Source: Clostridiales bacterium
GTDB taxonomy: Bacteria > Bacillota > Clostridia > Christensenellales > Aristaeellaceae
DNA: 34,862 bases
Assembly: GCA_004557905.1 (NCBI GenBank)
Contig: SFFH01000024.1
Span: 1-34,862 of the forward strand
Direction: 5' to 3'
The translations under genes were made by a program, and so were the position numbers. This document shows, one piece after another, positions 1 to 7,325 of the stretch; position 1 is the first letter of the stretch, and each line of letters opens with the position of its first letter. The notes beneath the pieces are model-generated. The model was given only the letters and a program-made list of their open reading frames with translations, searched no databases and had not been told where the DNA came from.

Positions 1-35
1 TGCACGCCGCACAGATCAAGGGAAAGATCAGCCAC
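1..35 (-). CDS. pyrD: dihydroorotate dehydrogenase catalytic subunit, 5' end only
   Basis: Only the first eleven codons lie in the window. A GTG at 33-35 opens a frame reading MADLSLDLCGV, which resembles the start of class 1B dihydroorotate dehydrogenases. A strong ribosome site (AAGGAGGTG, 42-50 on the complement) sits about 7 bases upstream, inside the end of pyrK. The start overlaps the pyrK stop by 8 bp, the usual translational coupling for the PyrD/PyrK heterotetramer that oxidises dihydroorotate to orotate using NAD. The assignment rests mainly on context, because the readable protein is so short. Confidence 0.72.
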   Translation of the reverse strand, partial: MADLSLDLCGV

Positions 36-798
36 CGAACGCCACCTCCTTCGCGTCAAACACCGGGCCGTCCTTGCACACGCGCTTGTAGCACCAGCTG
101 CCATCCGGGCGCGTGATCTTCACGTTGCAGCCCAGGCACGCGCCGATGCCGCAGCCCATGCGCTCCTCCAGAGAGAGCTGGCAGGGAATATGCTGCTCCA
201 GTGCGATCCTCTGCACCGCCGCGAGCATGGGCGTCGGGCCGCAGGCCATGATGAGGTCCGGCTTTCTTTCTTCAATCGCTGCCTGCAGCGGCCTGGTCAC
301 CAGCGCCCTTTCGCCGATGCTGCCATCGTCGCTGACGGCCACGACCCGGCAAGGGGCCTGCGTCATGCCGTAGACATGGTCCTTGGTGCGGAAGCCGAAG
401 AACGCGCAGGACGTCTCCGTCGCAAACGCGTCCATCGCGCCGCAGATCGGCGCAACGCCCACGCCGCCGCCAACAAAGTAGATGGTCTTTGCGTTTCCGC
501 CGTCAAAGCCGGTGCCCAGCGGGCCCAGACAGCGGATGGTATCGCCGGGCTTTGCCGCACAGAGAAGCTGCGTGCCGCGGCCCTTGGGCTGGATGGCCAG
601 TGTCAGCGTGCCGGCGTGCGCGTCCATCGCCATCAGGCTGATCGGGCGGCGCAGCACATGCGCGTTGTCCGGCACGAGCATGTGAATGAACTGGCCGGGC
701 TTGGCCTGCGCGGCGATGTCCGGCGCGCTCAGAATGATGCGGATCAGTCCCTCGGCCAGAACATCCGAGGACAGAACCTTGGCGTCGATATCTTTCAT
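28..798 (-). CDS. pyrK: dihydroorotate dehydrogenase B, electron transfer subunit PyrK
   Basis: A 256-residue FAD and [2Fe-2S] protein that passes electrons from PyrD (dihydroorotate oxidation) to NAD. The N-terminal ferredoxin-reductase-like FAD domain has RRPIS near residue 50, the nucleotide-binding domain has GGGVGVAP near residue 110, and the C-terminal cluster motif is CGIGACLGC followed by a fourth cysteine in KRVCKDG. I chose the ATG at 798 (MKDIDAKV) because AAAGGAGTT lies directly upstream. The open frame continues upstream, but that extension is translated intergenic repeat. It is the fifth gene of the pyr operon and is coupled to pyrD by overlap. The gap to pyrF (182 bp) is unusually long for this operon and holds a repeat element. 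Confidence 0.96.
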   Translation of the reverse strand: MKDIDAKVLSSDVLAEGLIRIILSAPDIAAQAKPGQFIHMLVPDNAHVLRRPISLMAMDAHAGTLTLAIQPKGRGTQLLCAAKPGDTIRCLGPLGTGFDGGNAKTIYFVGGGVGVAPICGAMDAFATETSCAFFGFRTKDHVYGMTQAPCRVVAVSDDGSIGERALVTRPLQAAIEERKPDLIMACGPTPMLAAVQRIALEQHIPCQLSLEERMGCGIGACLGCNVKITRPDGSWCYKRVCKDGPVFDAKEVAFGG

Positions 799-814
799 GA
801 GAACTCCTTTTTTG

Positions 815-979
815 GGGCTGCGGGGAAACGTTGGGCTGCCGCCCAAACCTGCTTGGGGCACCGCCCCAAACCCCGCAAGGGATTTCATCCCTTGACCCAT
901 TTTCGCTTCGCGGCTGCTTCAAGCCATTGACAGTAACTCAGCCTTCCCCTCTGGGGAAGGTGCCCGAAGGGCGGATGAG
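815..979 (+). repeat. dispersed palindromic intergenic repeat, copy A
   Basis: Fills the pyrF-pyrK gap. Module 1 (about 815-920) has successive hairpins: TTGGGC/GCCCAA, TTGGGG/CCCCAA, and CAAGGGATTTCATCCCTTG, followed by CTTCGCTTCGCGG-like sequence. Module 2 (about 937-979) begins CTCAGCCTTCCCC, pairs with GGGGAAGG, and runs almost to the pyrF stop codon. Related module 1 copies occur at 1951-2038, 15564-15647 (inverted) and 17471-17548. Bases in paired arms differ between copies in a compensating way, which suggests an RNA or cruciform structure. No coding potential is claimed. Confidence 0.85.
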
Positions 980-980
980 A

Positions 981-1919
981 TTACCGGATCTCCTTGCCCA
1001 TTTCCTTCAGGCTTGTGCACAGATCCTCGCGCATGCGCAGCGCCTCGTCGCGGGCCGCTTTGTCAAACGGCACGCCCTCGCGCTTCTTCCAGGCGCAGAG
1101 GATGGAGCGGGAGGCGTTGACGATCGCGCCGTTGCCATTCGCGTCGAAGCAGCCGGCGATGTCCTTGCCGGTCGCGCCCTGCGCGCCGTAGCCCGGCACG
1201 AGGAAGAAGGTATGCGGCATGCGCGCGCGCAGCGCGGTGCCCTGCTGCGGATACGTCGCGCCAACGACCGCGCCGATGACGGAGTAGCCCGTCTCGCCGC
1301 GGGTACCCTCGCCCCATTCCTCGACCAGATCGGCCACGGCCTCGTACAGCGTGCGGCCGTCCTCGTACCGCATATCCTGCAACTGGCCGGAGGACGGGTT
1401 GCTGGTCTTCACCAGCGCGAACACGCCGGTGCCGTTTGCGGCGCAGGCCTCGGTGAACGGCTTGATGCCGTCCACGCCCAGGTACGGGTTGATGGTTGCG
1501 ATATCCGCAGAGAACGCCTTCTCCTCGCCGTAGGGCATCGGGGTCTTGCCGACATAGGCGTTGGCATAGCAGGCGGCGGTCGCGCCGATGTCGTTGCGCT
1601 TCACGTCGGCCATGACGATCATGCCCTTGCTCTTCGCGTAGGCCATGGTTTTCTCAAACGCGGCCATGCCCGCGACGCCATACATCTCGTAGTACGCGAC
1701 CTGCACCTTAACGGCCGGCACGATGTCGCACAGCGCGTCCACCAGACGGACGTTGTACTGATAGACGGCCTCGGCGGCGTCCTCGAAGGAGCGGATGCCC
1801 TCCGGCAGGATCGCCTGCACGAACTTCTCCGGCAGATATTCGATGCGGGTGTCCAGGCCGGCGACAGTCGGGTTCTTGAGCTCGCTGATGCGCCTGGCCA
1901 GCTGATCCATGATATTCAT
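981..1919 (-). CDS. pyrF: orotidine 5'-phosphate decarboxylase (long form)
   Basis: A 312-residue cytosolic enzyme that decarboxylates OMP to UMP, the last step of de novo pyrimidine synthesis. The catalytic Asp-Lys-Asp array is visible in MADVKRNDIGATA (near residue 100). An early GLDTR motif and a glycine-rich phosphate-binding segment near the C terminus also fit. The length matches the longer OMP decarboxylase subfamily seen in many Clostridia and Actinobacteria rather than the roughly 235-residue Bacillus type. The ATG at 1919 follows a CAGGAGGAAAACG ribosome site. Both flanking gaps in the operon hold repeat elements (copies A and B), so mRNA hairpins bracket this cistron. Confidence 0.96.
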   Translation of the reverse strand: MNIMDQLARRISELKNPTVAGLDTRIEYLPEKFVQAILPEGIRSFEDAAEAVYQYNVRLVDALCDIVPAVKVQVAYYEMYGVAGMAAFEKTMAYAKSKGMIVMADVKRNDIGATAACYANAYVGKTPMPYGEEKAFSADIATINPYLGVDGIKPFTEACAANGTGVFALVKTSNPSSGQLQDMRYEDGRTLYEAVADLVEEWGEGTRGETGYSVIGAVVGATYPQQGTALRARMPHTFFLVPGYGAQGATGKDIAGCFDANGNGAIVNASRSILCAWKKREGVPFDKAARDEALRMREDLCTSLKEMGKEIR

Positions 1920-1950
1920 AACGTTTTCCTCCTGTTGTCCTCTCTATGTC

Positions 1951-2092
1951 AGGGAAACGGCGGGGCGGCTGCCCCGCACCCCGCCTGAGGGATTTCATCC
2001 CTCAGACCCCCTTCTTCGCTTCGCGGTTGTTTCAAGCAGTATTTCAGCATCCCTCTTGAGGGAGGGGGACCGGCCGCAACCGGTGGAAGGAG
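1951..2092 (+). repeat. dispersed palindromic intergenic repeat, copy B
   Basis: Fills the pyrC-pyrF gap. Module 1 (1951-2038) has a CGGGGC/GCCCCG hairpin and TGAGGGATTTCATCCCTCA, then CTTCTTCGCTTCGCGG. Module 2 (about 2045-2092) contains CCCTC/GAGGG and ACCGG/CCGGT stems and ends at the pyrC stop codon. It has the same orientation as copy A. The first hairpin differs from copy A by paired changes in both arms. Confidence 0.85.
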
Positions 2093-3323
2093 TCACTCGT
2101 GATCGATCACGCGCCCGCCGACGATCGTCGCGCAGACTGCGCCATAGTAGGTTTTGCCGTCAAACGGTGTGTTGTGTCCGCGGGAGACAAACCTGCTCGC
2201 GTCCACGGTCACTTCCCTGTCCGGATCGAGCACGACGATGTCCGCCGGTGCGCCCACACTCAGCTCGCCGCCCGGCACGCCCAGCAGCCTCGCCGGGTTT
2301 GCGCTCATCTTCTCAACGAGCTGGCTGATCAAACCCGCTGATGCCGCTGGCCGCGATGTGGAATTCCACGCGCTTCTCGTCCTCGTGGTGCGGCGCGTGG
2401 TCGGTAGCAATCGCGTCGAGCGTGCCGTCCGCAAGGCCAGCGATGCAGGCCAGCCGGTCGCTCTCCTCGCGCAGCGGCGGATTGACGCGGCAGTTGCTGT
2501 CGTAGCCGATGACCCAGTCGTCCGTCGCGCCGATGTAGTGCGGCGTAGTCTCGGCGGTCACGCGCACGCCGCGCGCCTTCGCCTCGCGCACCAGCTGTAC
2601 GCCGCCCTTCGTGGAGACGTGGCACAGGTGGATGCGCTTGCCCTCGGCCTCGGCCACCAGGATGTCGCGCGCGATCATTACTTCCTCCGCCGCGCGGGTG
2701 ATGCCCGGCAGGCCGAGCTTGGTGGAGATGAAGCCCTCGTTCATCACGCCGTCGCCCACGAGGCTCTTGTCCTCGCTGTGGCTCATGATGAACACGCCGA
2801 AGTGATCGGCGTACTGCATCGCCAGGCGCAGCAGGTTGGAATTGGTGACCGGCCTGCCGTCGTCGGAGATCGCGATGATGCCGGCCTGCTTCATGCGGCC
2901 GATCTCCGCCATCTCCTTGCCCTCCAGGCCCTTCGAGACCGCACCGACCGGGTAGACGTGCACGCCGCTGCCCTGGGTCTCCGCCTTCTCCAGGATGTAG
3001 CGTGTCACCGCCGCGCAGTCGTTGACCGGATGGGTGTTGGGCATGCAGCACACGCCCGTGAAGCCGCCGCGCGCCGCGGCGCGGGTGCCGGAGACGATGT
3101 CCTCCTTGTACTCCTGGCCCGGATCGCGCAGATGGCAGTGCATATCGATGAAGCCCGGCGCGACGACCTTGCCCGCTGCGTCCATCACCTGCACGCCCTC
3201 GGCGCTCAGGTTTTCGCCGACGCAGGCGATTTTTCCATCCCTGACCAGAACATCCATAACCGCGTCAATGCCGTTCTTCGGATCGATCACGCGGCCGCCG
3301 CGAATGAGAATCGAATTGTCCAT
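2093..3323 (-). pseudogene. pyrC: dihydroorotase, internal deletion with frameshift
   Basis: Dihydroorotase cyclises carbamoyl-aspartate to dihydroorotate. The first 336 codons (ATG at 3323) look intact: metal ligands HCHLRDPG, KEDIVSGT, MPNTHPVND and ATDHAPHHEDEK are present. The frame then reads GISGFDQPAR and stops near 2313. The missing C terminus continues in another frame from about 2343 (LISQLVEKMSANPARLLG) to the stop at 2093. Family members normally have a conserved GFET-type segment of some 15 residues between GISGF and this helix, so roughly 45-50 bp appear lost along with the frame. Operon position (2 bp after pyrB) is normal. It is either a genuine lesion or a sequencing or assembly error. 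As written, the product lacks its last ~110 residues. Confidence 0.88.
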
Positions 3324-3325
3324 CC

Positions 3326-4243
3326 TTACGCCTCCCTTCGGGTGAGCATGTACAGCAGCGCCATGCGAACCGCCACGCCGCTCTCCACCTGCTGGCTGAT
3401 GACCGACTGGCTGCTGTCCGCCGCGCTGGACGCGATTTCCACGCCGCGGTTCATCGGGCCGGGGTGCATCACCAGCGCGTGTTTCTTCGCCAGCGCCACG
3501 CGCTCCGGGGTAATCTCCCAGTGGTCGCAGTACTCGGCAACGGACGGGAACAGGCCCTTCTGCTGGCGCTCGCGCTGGATGCGCAGGCCCATCACAACGT
3601 CCGCGCCCTCGCAGGCGTCCTCGATGGTCGGCGCGAGGTAGCAGCCCAGCTCCTCAATCCGGGGCGGGATGAGCGTCGGCGGCGCGCAGAGCACGACGTT
3701 GGCGCCCATGGTGGTCAAGCCGTAGATGTTGCTTCGCGCCACGCGGGAGTGCATCACGTCGCCGCAGATGGCCACCTTGATGCCGTCCAGCCCGCCCAGG
3801 TGCTCGCGCATGGTCATCATGTCCAGCAGTGCCTGGGTCGGGTGCTCGTTCATGCCGTCGCCCGCGTTGATGACGCTGGCGCGGACATGCCGGGCCAGCA
3901 GCGCCGGCGCGCCGGACATCGGGTGGCGGATGATGATCACGTCCGTGCCCATCTGATCGAGCGTCACGCCGGTGTCGATCAGCGTCTCGCCCTTGGCCAC
4001 GGAGGACGCGCTGGCGGAGATGTTCGCCGCGGCGGCGGACATGTACTTGCTCGCCAGCTCAAAGGACATGCGGGTACGCGTGGAATTCTCATAGAACAGC
4101 GTCACGATGGACTTGCCCTGCAGGTGCGCGGTCTTCTTGTTGCTGGAGCGCACGACCTGGCGCATCGTCATCGCGGCATCCAGGATGCCCGTGATCTCCT
4201 CGCGGCTCACGCCGTCAAGGCCGAGCAGGTCTTTTCTCTTCAT
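3326..4243 (-). CDS. pyrB: aspartate carbamoyltransferase catalytic subunit
   Basis: A 305-residue enzyme that condenses carbamoyl phosphate with aspartate. The carbamoyl-phosphate loop STRTR (in ENSTRTRMSFE), SSVAKGET with its catalytic Lys, HPTQALLD, and the aspartate-domain HPGPMNRG are all present. Length is typical for catalytic chains. No pyrI regulatory chain is seen, as in Bacillus-type operons. The start at 4243 follows CTGACGGAGGCTGAAC on the complement. The gap to pyrR is 33 bp and to pyrC 2 bp, so the genes are co-transcribed and controlled by the upstream PyrR attenuator. Confidence 0.97.
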   Translation of the reverse strand: MKRKDLLGLDGVSREEITGILDAAMTMRQVVRSSNKKTAHLQGKSIVTLFYENSTRTRMSFELASKYMSAAAANISASASSVAKGETLIDTGVTLDQMGTDVIIIRHPMSGAPALLARHVRASVINAGDGMNEHPTQALLDMMTMREHLGGLDGIKVAICGDVMHSRVARSNIYGLTTMGANVVLCAPPTLIPPRIEELGCYLAPTIEDACEGADVVMGLRIQRERQQKGLFPSVAEYCDHWEITPERVALAKKHALVMHPGPMNRGVEIASSAADSSQSVISQQVESGVAVRMALLYMLTRREA

Positions 4244-4276
4244 GTTCAGCCTCCGTCAGTCGTTTGTTTTGTCACT

Positions 4277-4834
4277 TCATACCGGTTTTTTCTCGTAGAG
4301 CACGATGCTCAGCGCCCCGTCGATCTCCGGCACGTTCACGCCGACCATCTCGCTCTTGCTGGTGGGCAGGTTCTTGCCCACGTAATCCGCGCGGATGGGC
4401 AGCTCGCGGTGGCCGCGGTCGACCATGACCGCCAGCTGAATCAGCGCCGGACGGCCCATGTCGCAGATCGCGTCCATCGCGGCGCGCGCCGTGCGGCCGG
4501 TGTAAAGCACGTCGTCCACCATGATGATCCGGGCGTTCTCCACCTGGAAGGGCAGGTCGGTGGTGTTGACCACCGGATGCTCGGTGAGGCTGGACAGGTC
4601 GTCGCGGTAGAACGTGATGTCCAGCACGCCCATGGGGAGCCTGACGCCCTCCACCTCCTCGATCATCTCCCGCAGCATCCGCGCCAGCACCACGCCCCTG
4701 CGCTGAATGCCCACGAGCGTCAGCCCCTCGACGCCGCGGTTGTTCTCGATGATCTCGTGCGCCACGCGGCGAAGCGCGCGCCTGACGCCCTGTTCATCCA
4801 TGATGTCCGCCTTGAATTCAAGCCTGGCCGCCAT
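4277..4834 (-). CDS. pyrR: PyrR, pyr operon attenuator protein / uracil phosphoribosyltransferase
   Basis: A 185-residue type I phosphoribosyltransferase-fold protein that binds pyr mRNA when UMP is abundant and promotes termination. Many members also have uracil phosphoribosyltransferase activity. The PRPP loop is seen as IIMVDDVLYTGRTARAAMDA (near residue 100). The ATG at 4834 (MAARLEFKAD) is preceded by AAGGAGGAGAGGCT. A longer in-frame start at 4915 would put the attenuator hairpin inside the coding region, so it was not chosen. It is the first gene of the operon, directly after its own RNA target. Confidence 0.96.
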   Translation of the reverse strand: MAARLEFKADIMDEQGVRRALRRVAHEIIENNRGVEGLTLVGIQRRGVVLARMLREMIEEVEGVRLPMGVLDITFYRDDLSSLTEHPVVNTTDLPFQVENARIIMVDDVLYTGRTARAAMDAICDMGRPALIQLAVMVDRGHRELPIRADYVGKNLPTSKSEMVGVNVPEIDGALSIVLYEKKPV

Positions 4835-4857
4835 AGCCTCTCCTCCTTGTCTGCATA

Positions 4858-4957
4858 CAAAAACACCCTGTCCCGCGATCGGGACAGGGCAAACAAAGTC
4901 CATAAAGACCCACATGCTATTTGCCGCCTTGCCGACCTCACGGGATCGAATTAAAGG
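4858..4957 (-). promoter_or_regulatory. PyrR-binding RNA and transcription attenuator of the pyr operon
   Basis: On the minus strand, 4957-4927 reads CCTTTAATTCGATC, then the hexaloop CCGTGA, then GGTCGGCAAGG. The GATC/GGTC stem closes the hexaloop, and outer CCTT pairs with AAGG. This matches the established PyrR-binding hairpin (the anti-antiterminator). About 40 bases later comes a perfect terminator: CCCTGTCCCG/CGGGACAGGG with a 4-base loop (4866-4889), then TGTTTTTG. Both lie between the promoter and pyrR. I did not work out the alternative antiterminator pairing. Confidence 0.9.
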
Positions 4958-4974
4958 CTCCTGAGATTTGAACC

Positions 4975-5003
4975 ATTATACCATTAAATCTGCTGAATGA
5001 AAA
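4975..5003 (-). promoter_or_regulatory. sigma-A promoter of the pyr operon
   Basis: The -10 is TATAAT (4975-4980 on the complement). A weak -35, TTTTCA (4998-5003), is 17 bp upstream. It lies just before the PyrR leader, so the transcript would begin a few bases before the PyrR hairpin. Confidence 0.75.
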
Positions 5004-5047
5004 GAGAAAAGCGCGCATTTGCGGAAATTCTTTTGCAAATGCGCGCT
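5001..5047 (-). terminator. rho-independent terminator of the surface-protein unit
   Basis: A 13-bp perfect stem, AGCGCGCATTTGC / GCAAATGCGCGCT (5010-5022 with 5035-5047), followed on the minus strand by TTTCTCTTTTC. It lies 13 bp after the stop of the SH3b protein and touches the pyr -35 region. Confidence 0.93.
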
Positions 5048-5059
5048 GAGAATATCGTT

Positions 5060-6475
5060 TTATGGATAGGTTGCCCGAATGGTGTAGCCTACCGCTGTGA
5101 GCGCTGCTGCCCCAGCTGCAATCTTGTCCTGATGCCCGCCATTATCTGTGTCGATACGGTTCGTACCGTGTGTCTTGGAGTTCAGGAAGTGTACACAGAA
5201 CTGTCCGTCGAAGTTATTTCCAGTGACCGTGTTCAAACCATGCGGAATCGCGTATATCGAGCCGATAAACTGCTCTCCCCTGTTGTTGGTCAGCACCACG
5301 GCACGGCGCTGGTACTTGTTCAGCGTCTCCAGCATGCTCGCATTGCTGACATTGTACAGGCTGCACAGCACCTTGGTATCATCCGCCGTTGCCGGCTCTA
5401 CATCAGCATGGTTGCCGATGGATCGGATCTTGATGTTGAACGATTTGCCCGTATAAATATCCGTCAGCTTCATGGTTGCGCTCGTCTTGTCAATGATGAC
5501 ACGCTCGTTTCCAAACCACGGAATATTGTAAATCACCTCATTGTAGCTTGGGCTGCCACCAGAACTGCCGATCTCCTTGTTGTACTCCTCCATTAGCCTG
5601 GCAATTGTCTGCGGCCCGGCCACACCGTCTGCTTCAAGGCCATGGTCACTCTGGAACGCCTGAACAGCCTCTCTGGTCTCTCTGCCGTAAGCGCCGCTGA
5701 TGTCGCCATCGTAATACTTGAGCTTCTTGAGCGCCTCCTGAATCCAGGTGACCATCGTGCCGGTGTCGCCTTCTCTGTAGGTTTCGCCTGCATAGTCTCC
5801 ACTGTTCAGGTAGTCGTCGACTTCACTCTCTGACATGACCGCAGCATAGGTGTTCTTGATCCAGTAGCCGGACTGAATCTGATACCAGTTGCCCGACTTG
5901 CCCAAATAGAAGAACACATCGCCCTTGTTGGCCACCGCCACCTTCTCGGAGTTGGAATCCGCCTCTTTGCGGATGCTGACGTCGTTGGCCGTAACGCGGA
6001 TCATGCCCAGGATTTCACCGATATCTGCATCCAGGTTGATATTGCCGCCATTTTCAATAAACGTTTGCTTGGAAACCTTGTCGAGCACGGAAGCACAAAC
6101 ATAGCCGCTGTACACATTGCCGCTGCTCTTCTTGACTGTGATATAGTACCAAATCTCTCCGCCAACACTGTATTTCCGGGTAGCCTGGACAGGCTCACCC
6201 TTGTCCAGCACGGTTTTCGCCGCAGAGTTCAAGGAATAGGTGGTACGCAGGCGCACACCGTCCTTATTCACCAGGAAGAAAGAATCCGCCTCAGTCAAAG
6301 GCAGAATGACAACACCGTCATCCTGTTCGTCCCAACTCACTTCGAATTTACTCGTATAGGTTTCATCGCCGAAACGGAGATCAATCGAAGCCTGGGTCGT
6401 CTTTCTCTCTGCAAGTGCAGAGGCTGAAATCATCAGCATCATCGAAAGAAAAAACGCTATCCTCTTCATCTTCAT
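5060..6475 (-). CDS. secreted SH3b / peptidoglycan-binding domain protein
   Basis: A 471-residue exported protein. A signal peptide (MKMKRIAFFLSMMLMISASALA) ends near residue 22. Two SH3-like segments follow, roughly 60-130 (GEIWYYITVKKSSGNVYSGYV) and 155-215 (VSIRKEADSNSEKV, GNWYQIQSGYWI). A PG_binding_1-type domain lies at about 235-300 (WIQEALKKLKYYDGDI...FQSDHGLEADGVAGPQT). The C-terminal 160 residues contain HFLNSKTHGTNRID. I have seen similar C-terminal regions in clostridial cell-wall proteins but cannot assign an enzyme class. It is likely wall-associated. Only 15 bp separate it from the upstream LPQTG gene, so the two are probably co-transcribed. Base composition is visibly more AT-rich than most neighbours. 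Confidence 0.88.
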   Translation of the reverse strand: MKMKRIAFFLSMMLMISASALAERKTTQASIDLRFGDETYTSKFEVSWDEQDDGVVILPLTEADSFFLVNKDGVRLRTTYSLNSAAKTVLDKGEPVQATRKYSVGGEIWYYITVKKSSGNVYSGYVCASVLDKVSKQTFIENGGNINLDADIGEILGMIRVTANDVSIRKEADSNSEKVAVANKGDVFFYLGKSGNWYQIQSGYWIKNTYAAVMSESEVDDYLNSGDYAGETYREGDTGTMVTWIQEALKKLKYYDGDISGAYGRETREAVQAFQSDHGLEADGVAGPQTIARLMEEYNKEIGSSGGSPSYNEVIYNIPWFGNERVIIDKTSATMKLTDIYTGKSFNIKIRSIGNHADVEPATADDTKVLCSLYNVSNASMLETLNKYQRRAVVLTNNRGEQFIGSIYAIPHGLNTVTGNNFDGQFCVHFLNSKTHGTNRIDTDNGGHQDKIAAGAAALTAVGYTIRATYP

Positions 6476-6490
6476 AAGCTCATATCCTCT

Positions 6491-7147
6491 TTACTGTCGT
6501 ATTTCTTTGTTTCGTTTGCACTTGATCAGCAGGATGGCGGACACTATGATCAGCATGATATACACAATCATTGATTTCATCGTGTCGTCTCCCGTCTGAG
6601 GCAGGGGATCCATCACCTTCACTCGGATTCGCCTCGTGACGCTTTCACCTACATTAATCTGAGGAAAATAAAGGGCCCAATTATCCTCCATCCTCACATA
6701 CTGCAATCCGTCAGGAAGATAGCTTGCAACTTCTACATTTTGAATGGCTCTGTCACCATGATTTGCCAAAATAATGGTTAGTTCAGCAATTTCATCTGGT
6801 TCATAGCATTCTTTATCTGATATAATTGTCAGGATAACGCCGCTTTTCATGATGTGGAATATCTTTGACACCGTTGCCTGCGCCGGTATTCTCTCAATGA
6901 ACAATGTACCCGATCCCATTGCGTTCTTGAGCTCTTCAGGCAATTTGTTTTTGATTTCGACGTTATACACAGCATGATCCAATGAATTCTCAATCGCAAC
7001 AATAACTTCTGCAACTTCCGTTTGCCCGTATTGTCTTTTGTTGCTTGTGATTCTGACATTCAAACCGCTTTGCTGCGCTGCAAACGCTTCTGTCGTCATG
7101 CATATCATCATGCATAAGCCAAGAATCACCCATCGCATTCTTCTCAT
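6491..7147 (-). CDS. LPXTG-anchored surface protein with two Ig-like/CARDB-like repeats
   Basis: A 218-residue protein with an N-terminal signal peptide ending near AFA/AQQ (about residue 24) and a C-terminal sortase signal: LPQTGDD, a hydrophobic stretch, then the basic tail KCKRNKEIRQ. Two related beta-type modules precede it, about residues 30-100 (VRITSNKRQYGQTEVAEVIV, NKLPEEL) and 105-185 (LTIISDKECYEPDEIAELTI, SYLPDGLQYV), resembling DUF11/CARDB adhesion-type repeats. The ATG at 7147 follows GGGAG at 8 bases. An upstream in-frame GTG (7162) lacks a site. No sortase gene is in the window. This is one of the most AT-rich genes here, suggesting transfer (inference). Confidence 0.88.
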   Translation of the reverse strand: MRRMRWVILGLCMMICMTTEAFAAQQSGLNVRITSNKRQYGQTEVAEVIVAIENSLDHAVYNVEIKNKLPEELKNAMGSGTLFIERIPAQATVSKIFHIMKSGVILTIISDKECYEPDEIAELTIILANHGDRAIQNVEVASYLPDGLQYVRMEDNWALYFPQINVGESVTRRIRVKVMDPLPQTGDDTMKSMIVYIMLIIVSAILLIKCKRNKEIRQ

Positions 7148-7218
7148 GTTCTTCGCTCCCACTCATTCTCTGGCGGTAAAATACCAATGAGTATATTTTA
7201 CTCCAAGTATATTTCCAG

Positions 7219-7248
7219 TATATAAACATCCTGTTACATTTTCTTCAA
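7219..7248 (-). promoter_or_regulatory. candidate promoter of the surface-protein unit
   Basis: TTGAAG (7243-7248), an 18-bp spacer and TATATA (7219-7224) on the minus strand. Three AGTATAT words on the plus strand (7190, 7206, 7217) overlap the -10 and downstream side and could be operator-like. Confidence 0.5.
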
Positions 7249-7267
7249 ATTCTTCGTTCTTCCTGTC

Positions 7268-7296
7268 TTGAACAGTTTCCCCCTATCATGTAGAAT
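7268..7296 (+). promoter_or_regulatory. sigma-A promoter of the C_GCAxxG_C_C gene
   Basis: TTGAAC (7268-7273), a 17-bp spacer, TAGAAT (7291-7296). It lies 29 bp before the start codon. Confidence 0.7.
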
Positions 7297-7325
7297 ACCA
7301 GTATCATACATAGGAGGTCACTTTC

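Noticed and set aside
799..900. N-terminal extension of PyrK by 34 residues.
   Set aside because: The extension is translated repeat A, and the best ribosome site is at the internal ATG (798).
2313..2434. Programmed ribosomal frameshift in pyrC.
   Set aside because: Conserved residues are missing as well as the frame being changed, no slippery heptamer is seen, and dihydroorotases are not known to use frameshifting.
4960..4985. A tRNA-like impression (GGTTCAAATC near TATAATGG) upstream of pyrR.
   Set aside because: No cloverleaf can be drawn; it is explained by the -10 region and the start of the pyr leader.
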